The notes below the pieces were generated by a model, which saw nothing but the letters and a program-made list of their open reading frames with translations, had not been told where the DNA came from and searched no databases. The translations under genes were made by a program, and so were the position numbers. A stretch of 14,206 nt of DNA from DATMRF01 sp035566435 (lineage in GTDB: Bacteria; Verrucomicrobiota; Verrucomicrobiia; Limisphaerales; UBA8199). Where the stretch lies: the NCBI GenBank assembly GCA_035566435.1, contig DATMRF010000039.1, positions 1 to 14,206 of the forward strand. The letters are read 5' to 3'. Below, in pieces: positions 7,409-14,206 of the stretch (position 1 is its first letter; each line of letters starts with the position of its first letter).

Positions 7409-8422
7409 TCAGGGCTTTTGCAGCCGGAAGAAGCGCTCTGCACCTGAGGCGGGCAAGACTGCGCAAATCTGCCCGTTGGTCGAGGACTCGCTGGGCGTGA
7501 TAGTCGTCCAACTCGGCGGCGCCAGGCTGGCGGTGGCCTGAAGGTTGTAGGCGACTCCAATATCGGGCCAGCAGACCATGGCGTTGGTGCCGGATTTTGT
7601 AATCGTCATGGGCGGAGGCGTGGAGGCCCGCCAAGCTGCAACCTGCGGCCCGTAGGTCGCGATATCCGCTGAAAGCGTGGTTTGCCCGTACACGGCGGTG
7701 TTGTTCGTCTGGCCCGGCATCGTAGTAATCAGGTCCGTGATCCCGACGAGTTGCCAGCCCGAGGCCTTGTGCTGAAACACGCCGCCGCCGGAGTCCCCGG
7801 CTGAGGCTTCAGCTTCGTCCGAGGTCGCGCCCGGGCTGCCGGGCTGGGAGAAGTCGGTGCTGATCAGTGTAACGTTTCCAAGGCCGGCATTATAAACCAC
7901 CACACCCCCAGAACTCACCTTGCAATTTCCCCAACTCTTAAATGCTTGCGCCGACCAGTAAAACCCGGTGTAGGGGAAAATGTTCGTCTGCGGCGAACCG
8001 GCGATATGCCCGCAACCGATCATGTCCACGACCGACAACGGCGAGGGAGTGGTGGTGGTTAAGACCAGGCTGGGCAGAAAAGGGAACTGGCTCAGGTGAA
8101 ACACGTCCAGGTCGGTAAGTGTTCCATCCGAGTTGGTCAGCCGCTGCCAATTACCGTCGAAATCGTAAATGACGCTGTTGAGTTCGATGCTGCCCGGGCC
8201 GACATGTGCGGCCGTCAGGACCCAGCCGTTGCCGATGTAAACGCCGCTGGCGGCGCCGTTGATGAATCCAACGTTCGCCCAAGGGGCCCCGTCGGGCGGA
8301 GCGTTGGTATTGGCGGGCGAACTGGCATCAACGATGGCATAGGCGGTGAAGTTGAAAGCCGCCATGCAAACCAGAATCAATATTCTGAATGCTTTGAGTG
8401 CGATTCCGTCTCTCAATCTCAT
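7409..8422 (-). CDS. Exported trypsin-like serine protease with C-terminal beta-rich tail
   Basis: The 337-residue product starts at the ATG at 8422; an upstream in-frame TTG at 8458 is less likely. Residues 1-29 are a good signal peptide: charged start, hydrophobic core FRILILVCMAAF, and an A-Y-A cleavage site. The S1 protease domain shows GWVLTAAHV with His73, TDLDVFHL with Asp104 as the likely acid, and SAGDSGGGVF with the nucleophile Ser211. The triad looks complete. From about residue 270 a separate beta-rich tail follows (MVCWPDIGVAYNLQATASL to the end ERFFRLQKP). Similar tails close many secreted Verrucomicrobia proteins, from memory, possibly for surface sorting or binding. The gene ends about 175 bases before tyrS and is probably separate from it. 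The substrate is unknown. Confidence 0.85.
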   Translation of the reverse strand: MRLRDGIALKAFRILILVCMAAFNFTAYAIVDASSPANTNAPPDGAPWANVGFINGAASGVYIGNGWVLTAAHVGPGSIELNSVIYDFDGNWQRLTNSDGTLTDLDVFHLSQFPFLPSLVLTTTTPSPLSVVDMIGCGHIAGSPQTNIFPYTGFYWSAQAFKSWGNCKVSSGGVVVYNAGLGNVTLISTDFSQPGSPGATSDEAEASAGDSGGGVFQHKASGWQLVGITDLITTMPGQTNNTAVYGQTTLSADIATYGPQVAAWRASTPPPMTITKSGTNAMVCWPDIGVAYNLQATASLAPPSWTTITPSESSTNGQICAVLPASGAERFFRLQKP

Positions 8423-8606
8423 GTCTTTTCGTCGATTTGAGAGTTTACGATAGCTCAAATTGTGCCAGAGGGCCGAAGGCGATCCCCTTCAGGCGGGGCT
8501 CGGCGGGAGATGCTTCAAAGCGCCTTATGGCGACTATTAAATACGGCCTGAACAGTGATTGGGGGCAGTAACCGGGGTCGGTTTGGCGTGTTCGCGGGGA
8601 TGCAGC

Positions 8607-8651
8607 GCAGCCTGGTCTTTCTCGCGAATGAGAAAACGGGAGGGAGGAGTG
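8607..8651 (-). repeat. 45-base dispersed repeat, copy 1, upstream of the protease gene
   Basis: This block matches 13894-13938 without gaps at 35 of 45 positions, by hand count. The shared core is GTCTTTCTC, then AATG, then GAAAACG. It lies about 185 bases upstream of the protease start. Read on the minus strand, one frame gives RFLIREKDQAAL, close to RFRISEKDKAAL in the other copy. Confidence 0.6.
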
Positions 8652-8806
8652 ATGGGTGAACTTCGTGGGGTTGATGTGCCTCGGCCGTAACCATTCACCC
8701 GGAATTGAACAAGAAACGGAGATAACGCAGAAATTAGCGTGCGAACGCTGGAAGGGAAGAACCTTGAAGCTGGAACTGTGAAGTTTGAGTCCGACACATG
8801 GGCGGA

Positions 8807-8842
8807 GTGTGACAAGGTGTGACAGCGTGACAGCGTGACAAG
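8807..8842 (+). repeat. GTGACA repeat cluster 1
   Basis: Four direct copies of GTGACA start at 8809, 8819, 8827 and 8835, spaced 10, 8 and 8 bases. The cluster is followed by AGTCTGAAGTCTCAAGG, similar to the text after the cluster at 9821-9856. Confidence 0.75.
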
Positions 8843-8938
8843 TCTGAAGTCTCAAGGCCCAAAGCCACCGTCCACGAGCCACATCCTGGAAATCAGAGGT
8901 CGCGGGGCGGAACGGCAGTGCGCAGGACGGGAACAGGG

Positions 8939-8978
8939 TGCAGATACCTGCAGATGGGTGCAGGTGGTTGCAGATAGG
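8939..8978 (+). repeat. 10-base tandem repeat TGCAGATNNN, four units
   Basis: Four units follow exactly: TGCAGATACC, TGCAGATGGG, TGCAGGTGGT and TGCAGATAGG. The period is 10 with no insertions. A short GAAACGTGAAACGTGA direct repeat follows at about 8991-9007. Confidence 0.8.
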
Positions 8979-9065
8979 AGAAGTGGCGCGTGAAACGTGA
9001 AACGTGAGCCGAGGCCGCGAATTTCGTGAATTGGCGCGAACGGGCGAAAAGAACCCTCGAACTGT

Positions 9066-9125
9066 AATTTGGCGACATTAGCTGAAATTTGGCGAAATTG
9101 GATGAAATTAGCTGCAATTTCTGTG
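9066..9125 (+). repeat. 10-base phased AATT-tract array, six units
   Basis: Six consecutive 10-base units alternate an AT block with a mixed block: AATTTGGCGA, CATTAGCTGA, AATTTGGCGA, AATTGGATGA, AATTAGCTGC and AATTTCTGTG. AT tracts repeated each helical turn are the classic arrangement for intrinsically curved DNA. A looser version precedes it at 9017-9046. Confidence 0.75.
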
Positions 9126-9163
9126 GACTACTGGACCACCGGACTACTGGACCACCGGACTAC
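9125..9163 (+). repeat. 16-base tandem repeat, about 2.5 units
   Basis: GGACTACTGGACCACC occurs at 9125-9140 and 9141-9156 without a mismatch, followed by a partial copy GGACTAC. The unit itself holds two GGAC words eight bases apart. Confidence 0.85.
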
Positions 9164-9350
9164 AGGAAAAAACTGTTTTAATGTTCGGATTGCTTTGGAT
9201 CAGGTCGGAACGGCGTAGAATGACTGGGGTGCGATGGGAGCTTTGATTTTTGGACCGCGGATGGCGCAGATGGACAGGGGTGGGGACTGTGGCCACAAAG
9301 AGGCAGGAAAAGGCACAAAGAGGGGATGATCCGCGCGGAATTTCAATTTT

Positions 9351-9441
9351 GCTCCCGATAGCTCACGATAGCTCACGATAGGTCCCGATAGGTCCCACTA
9401 CGGACAGAGGTGGGCGGGAGCTATCGTGAGCTATCGGGACC
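9351..9441. repeat. 10-base array GCTCACGATA with an inverted counterpart
   Basis: Five units of ten bases run from 9351: GCTCCCGATA, GCTCACGATA twice, GGTCCCGATA and GGTCCCACTA. The segment 9416-9441 is the reverse complement of the array, pairing with 9351-9376 at 24 of 26 positions, so a long hairpin with a 39-base loop can form. A decayed further copy (GAGCATGAGCTACCGGGAG) follows near 9454-9472. Confidence 0.8.
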
Positions 9442-9508
9442 ACGGTTTTGGGCGAGCATGAGCTACCGGGAGTTATTCAAGGCTCAAGGATAAAGGGTAA
9501 AAAGCCAG

Positions 9509-9552
9509 GTCACACGGGTGGCGTGTGACAAGGTGTGACAAGGTGTGACAAG
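9509..9552 (+). repeat. GTGTGACAAG triple repeat with a small hairpin
   Basis: GTGTGACAAG occurs three times exactly at 9523, 9533 and 9543. The perfect inversion GTCACACG (9509-9516) and CGTGTGAC (9522-9529) encloses a five-base loop and uses the first unit. Confidence 0.8.
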
Positions 9553-9650
9553 TGGGTTGGTGAACCTGGTGGAAAGGCAAGCGCGGATGACGGGAGGACG
9601 AGCATCGGGGGAGGGCAGTAGTAGTGTGCGCGCGGGGGGGGTGATTTAAC

Positions 9651-9748
9651 CCGTGACAGCGTGACAAAGCTGTATTCACTGGGAAATTTTAGCGATTTTT
9701 GACCCGTGACAAACCTGCGACAAAAGCGTGACAGACCCGTGACAAGGG
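9651..9748 (+). repeat. Block A: GTGACA-type repeat unit
   Basis: The 61 bases 9651-9711 align without gaps to 9932-9992 with 45 identities. All three motif copies in this part read GTGACA. Further copies follow at about 9728 and 9739. Confidence 0.75.
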
Positions 9749-9820
9749 CGTCAATGAACCGCGGAATACACGGAACACGCGGAAAGGGAGGGAGGGAAGG
9801 TGGAGAATAGCCGGCTGCCC

Positions 9821-9856
9821 GTGACAAGGCGTGACAGGGTGTGACAGCGTGACAAG
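9821..9856 (+). repeat. GTGACA repeat cluster, last copy
   Basis: GTGACA starts at 9821, 9831, 9841 and 9849 (spacing 10, 10, 8). The text after it (AGTCTCGAGTCCAAGG) parallels that after cluster 1. Confidence 0.75.
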
Positions 9857-9931
9857 TCTCGAGTCCAAGGTCCACAAGAGTGGCAAGAAGGGGTGAAAGG
9901 TGTTGTGCGCGCATGGGGGGTGTGGTTTTAG

Positions 9932-10105
9932 CCGTCCCAGCGTCCCAAGGCCGTATTTACCGAGGGATTTTGGCGATTTTTGGGCCGTCCCAGGTGCCGT
10001 CCCAGGGTCGTACCGCAGCGGTCCCAGACTTATCGAGGGGCCGTCAGAGCGTCAAGGGACGGGGACGGGGTGGCAGCGTCCCAAGGCGTCCCAAGCGTCC
10101 CGAAG
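9932..10105 (+). repeat. Block B: GTCCCA-type repeat unit
   Basis: The first 61 bases are the counterpart of block A, but every GTGACA is replaced by GTCCCA. More GTCCCA words follow near 9999 and 10020. A tandem run, CGTCCCAAGG, CGTCCCAAG and CGTCCCGAAG, closes the block at 10077-10105. Confidence 0.75.
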
Positions 10106-10135
10106 TATCATGCGTGGGATAGTCAGGTTGGACCC

Positions 10136-10192
10136 TTCCCGCCTACCATGCGGTCCTGGCGGACGGCCACCAGAGCGCATGGGAGGGGGGAA
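10136..10192. repeat. Imperfect hairpin, 17-base arms
   Basis: TTCCCGCCTACCATGCG (10136-10152) pairs with CGCATGGGAGGGGGGAA (10176-10192) at 15 of 17 positions around a 23-base loop. It does not end in a T-run. Confidence 0.6.
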
Positions 10193-10211
10193 ATCCACAC
10201 TCCACCTTAAA

Positions 10212-10280
10212 CCCCTGGTGGCGGCCGCTTCGCGGCCTTACCCGGGGCTACTATCTTTCCTGACGCTACGCGGCAGGAAA
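10212..10280. repeat. Two adjacent hairpins
   Basis: The first is GGCCGC-TTC-GCGGCC (10223-10237), flanked by CCCC and GGGG at 10212 and 10244. The second runs 10256-10280, TTTCCTGACGC paired with GCGGCAGGAAA around a three-base loop with one mismatch. They lie 200-270 bases downstream of the minus-strand gene that ends at 10481, too far away and without T-runs to be sure terminators. Confidence 0.6.
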
Positions 10281-10480
10281 CTGAGTGATGGGAGGGGAGA
10301 GGATTGGCCGCGAGAAGGCACAAAAGGGCGCAAAAATAGGAACGGATTCTTAAGCACCGGCGGAGGCGTGTGGCCACTGATGGGAGAAGTCGAGACATCA
10401 GGCCGCGAAGCGGAACCGTGGGCGCGGAACCACACTAATGGCTGACCGCTCCGCATGAACCCTCCGCATGGACTTGTTAA

Positions 10481-13400
10481 CTACGGCAAGCTGCTGATGG
10501 GGACCCGGTGCAAATGCCGATCGTACTCAGCCCAAACGTAGCCGCCGCCAATTTGAATGCCGACGACGGAGTCTGCGGAGATCCGACAGAAGTTTCTGAC
10601 CTTATTTTGCCGCAAATCCAACCGGGCGATAAAGCCTTCGCCCCCGGCCCACAACTCATCACCCTTGAGCGTCAACGCCCTTGGCACGTTAGGCATGGCA
10701 TCTGAGTCAACAATGGTCTGCCATCGGGCGTCGCTAAAACGATGGATTTCCACGGCTGCCTTGGGTTTCGCCGTTCCGATGCTGATTCCGGTGATTCTTC
10801 GACCACCTGCGTTGGTTTTAATATCTGCTTGCAGGCGGGACAACTCATCCTGCGAAAGGACGAGTTTGGTCCTGCGGTTTTGGTTTGTGCCTAGCCCCGA
10901 GTTCGTTTGGTCTTCGATTTCGACATCGGTCTGAACGATTTCAACGCCTTCCACCAACCGAGCCTGATCGGCAGCGAAACAATAGAGAAGTTCGCCAGAT
11001 TTCCGAGGCGCCGTATCCCAAGAACTGTGGCTGATGTGAAGCTGTCGAACTGTGGCAGCCGCATACATAAACAGGTCACCATTATCGCACCTAGTAATGC
11101 CTGTGACGGGTCCCTGGGGTGGCGACTGATCGCGGCTTGCGATAAGGCTAGTCATGAACGATGTCAGCTTCCGCGAACGTAGATCAAGCCGGCCAAGCCC
11201 GCCGCCGGTCGCGCCGCCATAGCCTATCCATAGAGCATCCTCGGATTCGCAAAGGCCCGACAAATAGTCCATTAACAATCCGTCGGCTTCAGTGAGGCGG
11301 CGGCAAAAGTGGTTGGCTTTATCATATTCGAGCAATCCAGCGCCGCCGGTGCCGAGCCAGACCTTTTCGTGGCTGACGCAAACACAGGTGATGGGGATGT
11401 CCGCCCCAACCGGGAGCGACTGGCTGAGATTAGTCTTGAGGTCAATGTCGAGACGGATTAACCGCCCAGCGATAGCAAGCCAGAGGCCCTCCTCGTCAAC
11501 GGCAAATGTTGAGGACGTATGCATACACACGCAATTGGGGCCCATCTCGAACTGCCGCGGGTCATGGGCCAACCCAATTCCGAGTTTATCACGAGAATAG
11601 GCCGCCATTTTATCGGTTCGAACCATCGTCCAAGCCCTTCCCCACGGGCCGTCGCTGGCCGGTGCTTTGATCGGTTGGTTGGAAAAAGTCTCGAACACTT
11701 CGAGCGCCTCTTGCCAACGCCTGGTCCCCAAGTAAGCGTATGCCAGTTTTAGTTTCTCCTGGTCATTGAACTCCACATGGCCCTCTCCTGCTGCGCGGCG
11801 CTCACCTTCCATCACCTTCACGGCCAGCCCGTAATTGGTATTTTCAAAACACCAGTCACCCACCGACCATCGTATGTACTCCCAGAACTTCCGTGTTTTG
11901 AAGACCCGTTCCGGATGTTCAATGCAGAGAGCGAGGGCTCGCTCAAATTCTCCGATTACGGGCGCATTTGTATCGATTTGAAAGGAAACGACTGTGGCGA
12001 GGAGATAGGGGTCAAGTTCCGGCGCCTGGCTTCTCATTTTCGGCAGAAGCGACGCGAGCCGTTGCGCTGCGGTGTCTCGGTCCGTGCCGAAGGCTTTCGC
12101 GTAATCGAACATGCCCATGCGGTAACCGTAAGAATCACCGAATACGGAGTTGGTAGCAGGTTTCTCGAGCAAGTCATAATCCTTGAAGGCCTGGATGCCC
12201 TCAAAAAGTCGCCGCTCAGCCAATTGCTCCGCTTTGAGATCGCCACCGCGTTCGATGGCTCCGGTACCTTGTGCAGCCTCAGCTTGCCGGCGGTAAAAGT
12301 CAGCCACGCCGGAGTTCGCCGTGTGTCCTGCGGCGGATTCGAACCACTTAGCCGCTTCGGCCGGAGCATGCCTATCGAAGGAAGCTACCAGAGCTTTCTG
12401 GGCAATTGCTGACCACTGATCCTGAACTGCATTTTCGATGATTTCGCGATAGTAGTTGCGCGCTTCGTCCAAACGATGGATCACCGGATCGCGCAAACAG
12501 GCCGCCAAGTATATCTCAGCCTCGCGACTCCCCGGATCGAGAAGCAGCACGGTTTCAAAGGCTCGGATGGCCTCTTCGAGGTTTCGCTTACGTTTGATAA
12601 CGGACGCGTCCGTGCGCTGGAGCGCTTCGGCCTCCTGCAGGGTGGACCCAAAATCGTTGAAGATTAGCCCAAACTCACGTCCACGGATAAGCCTGTCTTC
12701 GAGTTCTCTACCCATTGCCATCTGCGCACGTGCCTCGCTGACCCGCGTGGGAGCGATGATTGCTGAGCTGCGATTCACGACCTGGTCAATGGCTTTCCTG
12801 ACGTCCCCGCTTACCAGATCGGCGGGCATTGCGCCCAATTTGAGATGCTCGTTGGTACCGAACATACGCCGGATATCGAGCAATAGTTCAACCTGCAAAT
12901 TGGTCGTCTCGTAGGACCGGTACTGGCCAGTAACCAACCAAAAGGCTGATTGCATGGGCGGCGAGGCGTTCGCGGCTTGAGCGGTCAGGCCCGCCAGGTC
13001 GAGCCGGACTTCCCGGAGGAGGGTATCTACATATTCCCGTTCCAACAGAATCACTTTGCTGTTTTGGTAAGCAGCTATCAGAGAACCGCGCAACTGGGTC
13101 GGAAAACCGGCCAGCCGATTATTGAGGCTCAAATCTTCAAAAGCGCCGATGGCCAGATAAACGCGCGGGGTGGCCGTTGCTGCAGCCTGCCTGCTCTGCG
13201 TGACAAATCCAGCAATACTCGAGGCAACCTGCGGCAGAGAATCAGCAGCGCGCACTACTCCCGCGTCGCGCAGGACTCCAGTTCGCGCGTCCACCAAGCG
13301 GAGCACGATTGAATTGGTCGAGCCGAGCTTGACCTCGGTGCCGAGCAGGAACCAATCCGCCCGCAGCAGTTTTCCGACTGCTACGGCGTCCCTGGCCCGC

Positions 13401-13768
13401 ACCAGCCCGGCAAAGCTCATGTTCAACTCTTGCAAGACCGCTTCCAAGGATTGGCGTTCGACTAATTCCAGACCGGGCGAACCGCTCAGTTGGGCGGTCA
13501 CCAAATCACCTAACGCCTGGTCCCGATTTTCTTCGGACAGGCCGAGGCTGCCGACGGCAAGCCGCACAGGTCGCGCCAAGTCCAACGGTGGCAGAGTTGC
13601 CTGTTGAGCCGGCGCCTGGCGGTGGAGTTTCAAACCCGCCTTCAGAAGGTCCTGATCTGTCACGTCGGCGCTATCATTATTGGAACCGGACCACCAGCGG
13701 AGCAGCCCGATGGCAATTGCTCCACCCACCAGCACCAAGCAGGCTGTCTGGAGAACTCTCTTGCTCAT
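10481..13768 (-). CDS. Membrane-anchored protein: two CsgG-like domains, TPR-like middle, beta-propeller end
   Basis: The ATG at 13768 gives 1095 residues; an in-frame TTG at 13843 is unlikely. One transmembrane helix (residues 8-25) precedes a large, probably exported part. Residues 68-175 and 201-305 look like two CsgG/LpoB-type domains: LVERQSLEAVLQELNMSFAG (102-121) parallels LLEREYVDTLLREVRLDLAG (241-260), with VRLAVGSL and VYLAIGAF at their starts. Residues about 395-700 are helical and TPR-like (NLEEAIRAFETVLLLDPGSR; LAYAYLGTRRWQEALEVF). From about 755 there are propeller-type blades: LWLAIAGRLIRLDI, VWLGTGGAGLLEYD, LWIGYGG and LWAGGEGFIARLDL, as in two-component-regulator propellers. 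No enzyme motif is seen. An envelope sensing or scaffold role is possible but unproven. It stands alone, flanked by repeat-rich spacers. Confidence 0.8.
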   Translation of the reverse strand: MSKRVLQTACLVLVGGAIAIGLLRWWSGSNNDSADVTDQDLLKAGLKLHRQAPAQQATLPPLDLARPVRLAVGSLGLSEENRDQALGDLVTAQLSGSPGLELVERQSLEAVLQELNMSFAGLVRARDAVAVGKLLRADWFLLGTEVKLGSTNSIVLRLVDARTGVLRDAGVVRAADSLPQVASSIAGFVTQSRQAAATATPRVYLAIGAFEDLSLNNRLAGFPTQLRGSLIAAYQNSKVILLEREYVDTLLREVRLDLAGLTAQAANASPPMQSAFWLVTGQYRSYETTNLQVELLLDIRRMFGTNEHLKLGAMPADLVSGDVRKAIDQVVNRSSAIIAPTRVSEARAQMAMGRELEDRLIRGREFGLIFNDFGSTLQEAEALQRTDASVIKRKRNLEEAIRAFETVLLLDPGSREAEIYLAACLRDPVIHRLDEARNYYREIIENAVQDQWSAIAQKALVASFDRHAPAEAAKWFESAAGHTANSGVADFYRRQAEAAQGTGAIERGGDLKAEQLAERRLFEGIQAFKDYDLLEKPATNSVFGDSYGYRMGMFDYAKAFGTDRDTAAQRLASLLPKMRSQAPELDPYLLATVVSFQIDTNAPVIGEFERALALCIEHPERVFKTRKFWEYIRWSVGDWCFENTNYGLAVKVMEGERRAAGEGHVEFNDQEKLKLAYAYLGTRRWQEALEVFETFSNQPIKAPASDGPWGRAWTMVRTDKMAAYSRDKLGIGLAHDPRQFEMGPNCVCMHTSSTFAVDEEGLWLAIAGRLIRLDIDLKTNLSQSLPVGADIPITCVCVSHEKVWLGTGGAGLLEYDKANHFCRRLTEADGLLMDYLSGLCESEDALWIGYGGATGGGLGRLDLRSRKLTSFMTSLIASRDQSPPQGPVTGITRCDNGDLFMYAAATVRQLHISHSSWDTAPRKSGELLYCFAADQARLVEGVEIVQTDVEIEDQTNSGLGTNQNRRTKLVLSQDELSRLQADIKTNAGGRRITGISIGTAKPKAAVEIHRFSDARWQTIVDSDAMPNVPRALTLKGDELWAGGEGFIARLDLRQNKVRNFCRISADSVVGIQIGGGYVWAEYDRHLHRVPISSLP

Positions 13769-13893
13769 CTCGTTACTGAGGGCTTTGAAACAAATGTAAA
13801 CGGGTTTATTTTCGCAGCAAACAGCATTCGATCCATTGGACAATTCCGGGTGAGAAATCCTTTGAGCAGTTTTGGACGAGGTGTCGCTTCAGG

Positions 13894-13938
13894 GCAGCCT
13901 TGTCTTTCTCGGAAATGCGAAAACGCCGAGTAGGGGTG
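13894..13938 (-). repeat. 45-base dispersed repeat, copy 2, upstream of the large gene
   Basis: This is the counterpart of 8607-8651 (35 of 45 identical), in the same orientation and about 125 bases upstream of the large gene's start. Confidence 0.6.
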
Positions 13939-14006
13939 GCTCTATCTGCACGGCGAGCGGCATCGGGAGCAGGAGTATAACGCCCGTCATAGTCCGCCCG
14001 AGTATC

Positions 14007-14064
14007 GCGGCCCTTCAGGCCGCAAATCGTTTTGCCGCCGTTATCCCCAGCCCGTTGGGCTGGG
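14007..14064. repeat. Two perfect hairpins (REP-like)
   Basis: GCGGCC-CTTCA-GGCCGC spans 14007-14023 and CCCAGCCC-GTT-GGGCTGGG spans 14046-14064, both without mismatches. Paired GC-rich hairpins of this kind are typical of REP-like intergenic elements. No T-run follows, so termination is less likely. Confidence 0.7.
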
Positions 14065-14206
14065 CCTGGAGTTTGGCTCTAGTGGAATCAGTCCAAGCTT
14101 AAAAACAGGGCTGAGCGCAGAGGTACGGCGGGTTTTTGGCACTTCTGGTCGGGGGCCCTGTCGGAGCTGAAGTGTGAAAAATCGGCCGGACCCAGCGCGG
14201 CCGACC

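Larger units (their letters stand above)
8459..10480. other. Gene-free 2 kb region of short tandem repeats and hairpins
   Basis: No frame here looks like a protein. The longest open frames simply translate repeats (for example CHTLSHLVT from the GTGACA units) and lack recognisable domains or proper ribosome sites. The region consists of successive arrays of unrelated short units (TGCAGAT, AATTNGNNGA, GGACTACTGGACCACC, GCTCACGATA, GTGTGACAAG, CGTCCCAAG) and several imperfect hairpins, listed separately. Between them are CAAAG-type phrases (9293-9323, 10316-10340) and an AT-rich stretch at 9164-9200. No tRNA or known RNA was recognised. Confidence 0.8.
13769..14206. other. Gene-free right end with repeat and hairpins
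   Basis: No complete gene is supported. On the minus strand a stop-free stretch of about 90 codons (ending in TAA at 13808-13806) lacks any ATG, GTG or TTG start that I can see. It contains the peptide RFRISEKDKAAL within the 45-base repeat and spans two hairpins. It may be a decayed or repeat-derived frame. No clear promoter for the large minus-strand gene was identified. Confidence 0.6.

Noticed and set aside
8445..8882. A 145-codon minus-strand open frame upstream of the protease
   Set aside because: It contains repeat-derived CHAVTLSHLVT and no recognisable domain, and overlaps the start of the protease gene in another frame.
9190..9221. TTGCTT and TAGAAT as a possible promoter
   Set aside because: The spacing is 20 bases (15 with the alternative TTGGAT), and no gene follows downstream.
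9510..9914. A 134-codon minus-strand open frame
   Set aside because: Its peptide (CHAVTPCHALS, CHTPPV) is just the reverse translation of GTGACA repeats.
8807..10105. The repeat clusters as a CRISPR array
   Set aside because: Units are 6-10 bases with almost no spacers and no cas genes nearby.
9900..10445. A 181-codon plus-strand open frame in the repeat region
   Set aside because: It translates the GTCCCA repeats and hairpins, has no domain-like sequence, and lacks a good ribosome site.

Overview
The window looks like part of a Verrucomicrobiota chromosome (Pedosphaera/Limisphaera-like lineages are my best guess). The evidence is a SUF cluster with a SufT-type MIP18 protein, an exported protease ending in the short beta-rich tail that closes with a '..FFRLQKP'-type motif common on secreted Verrucomicrobia proteins, and GC-rich spacers full of short degenerate repeats. 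The phylum is inferred from memory of these patterns, not from a search.

Positions 1-5139 hold an iron-sulfur assembly operon on the + strand: sufD, sufU, sufT, sufS, a two-domain protein (small CxxC domain plus rhodanese-like domain) whose start overlaps the sufS stop, and a second U-type scaffold-like protein. Together these supply sulfur (SufS, with SufU as likely partner), the SufD part of the scaffold, and maturation factors (SufT and the two accessory proteins). sufB and sufC are not in the window, and the left edge may hold the first codons of a divergent gene, so this operon may begin at sufD.

Positions 5140-8458 begin with an 87-base inverted-repeat element, followed on the - strand by a compact tyrS and M50 membrane-protease pair and then an exported trypsin-like protease.

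Positions 8459-10480 form about 2 kb with no convincing gene. The stretch is a mosaic of short tandem repeats of unrelated sequence, many spaced at exactly 10 bases (one helical turn), plus several hairpins. Two related blocks differ by the same GA-to-CC change in every copy of an embedded motif (GTGACA versus GTCCCA). This is the most unusual part of the window.

Positions 10481-13768 encode, on the - strand, a 1095-residue membrane-anchored protein with two CsgG-like domains, a helical/TPR-like middle and a WLGTG-type beta-propeller end. Positions 13769-14206 contain no clear gene but carry two perfect hairpins and a 45-base repeat that also occurs upstream of the protease gene.
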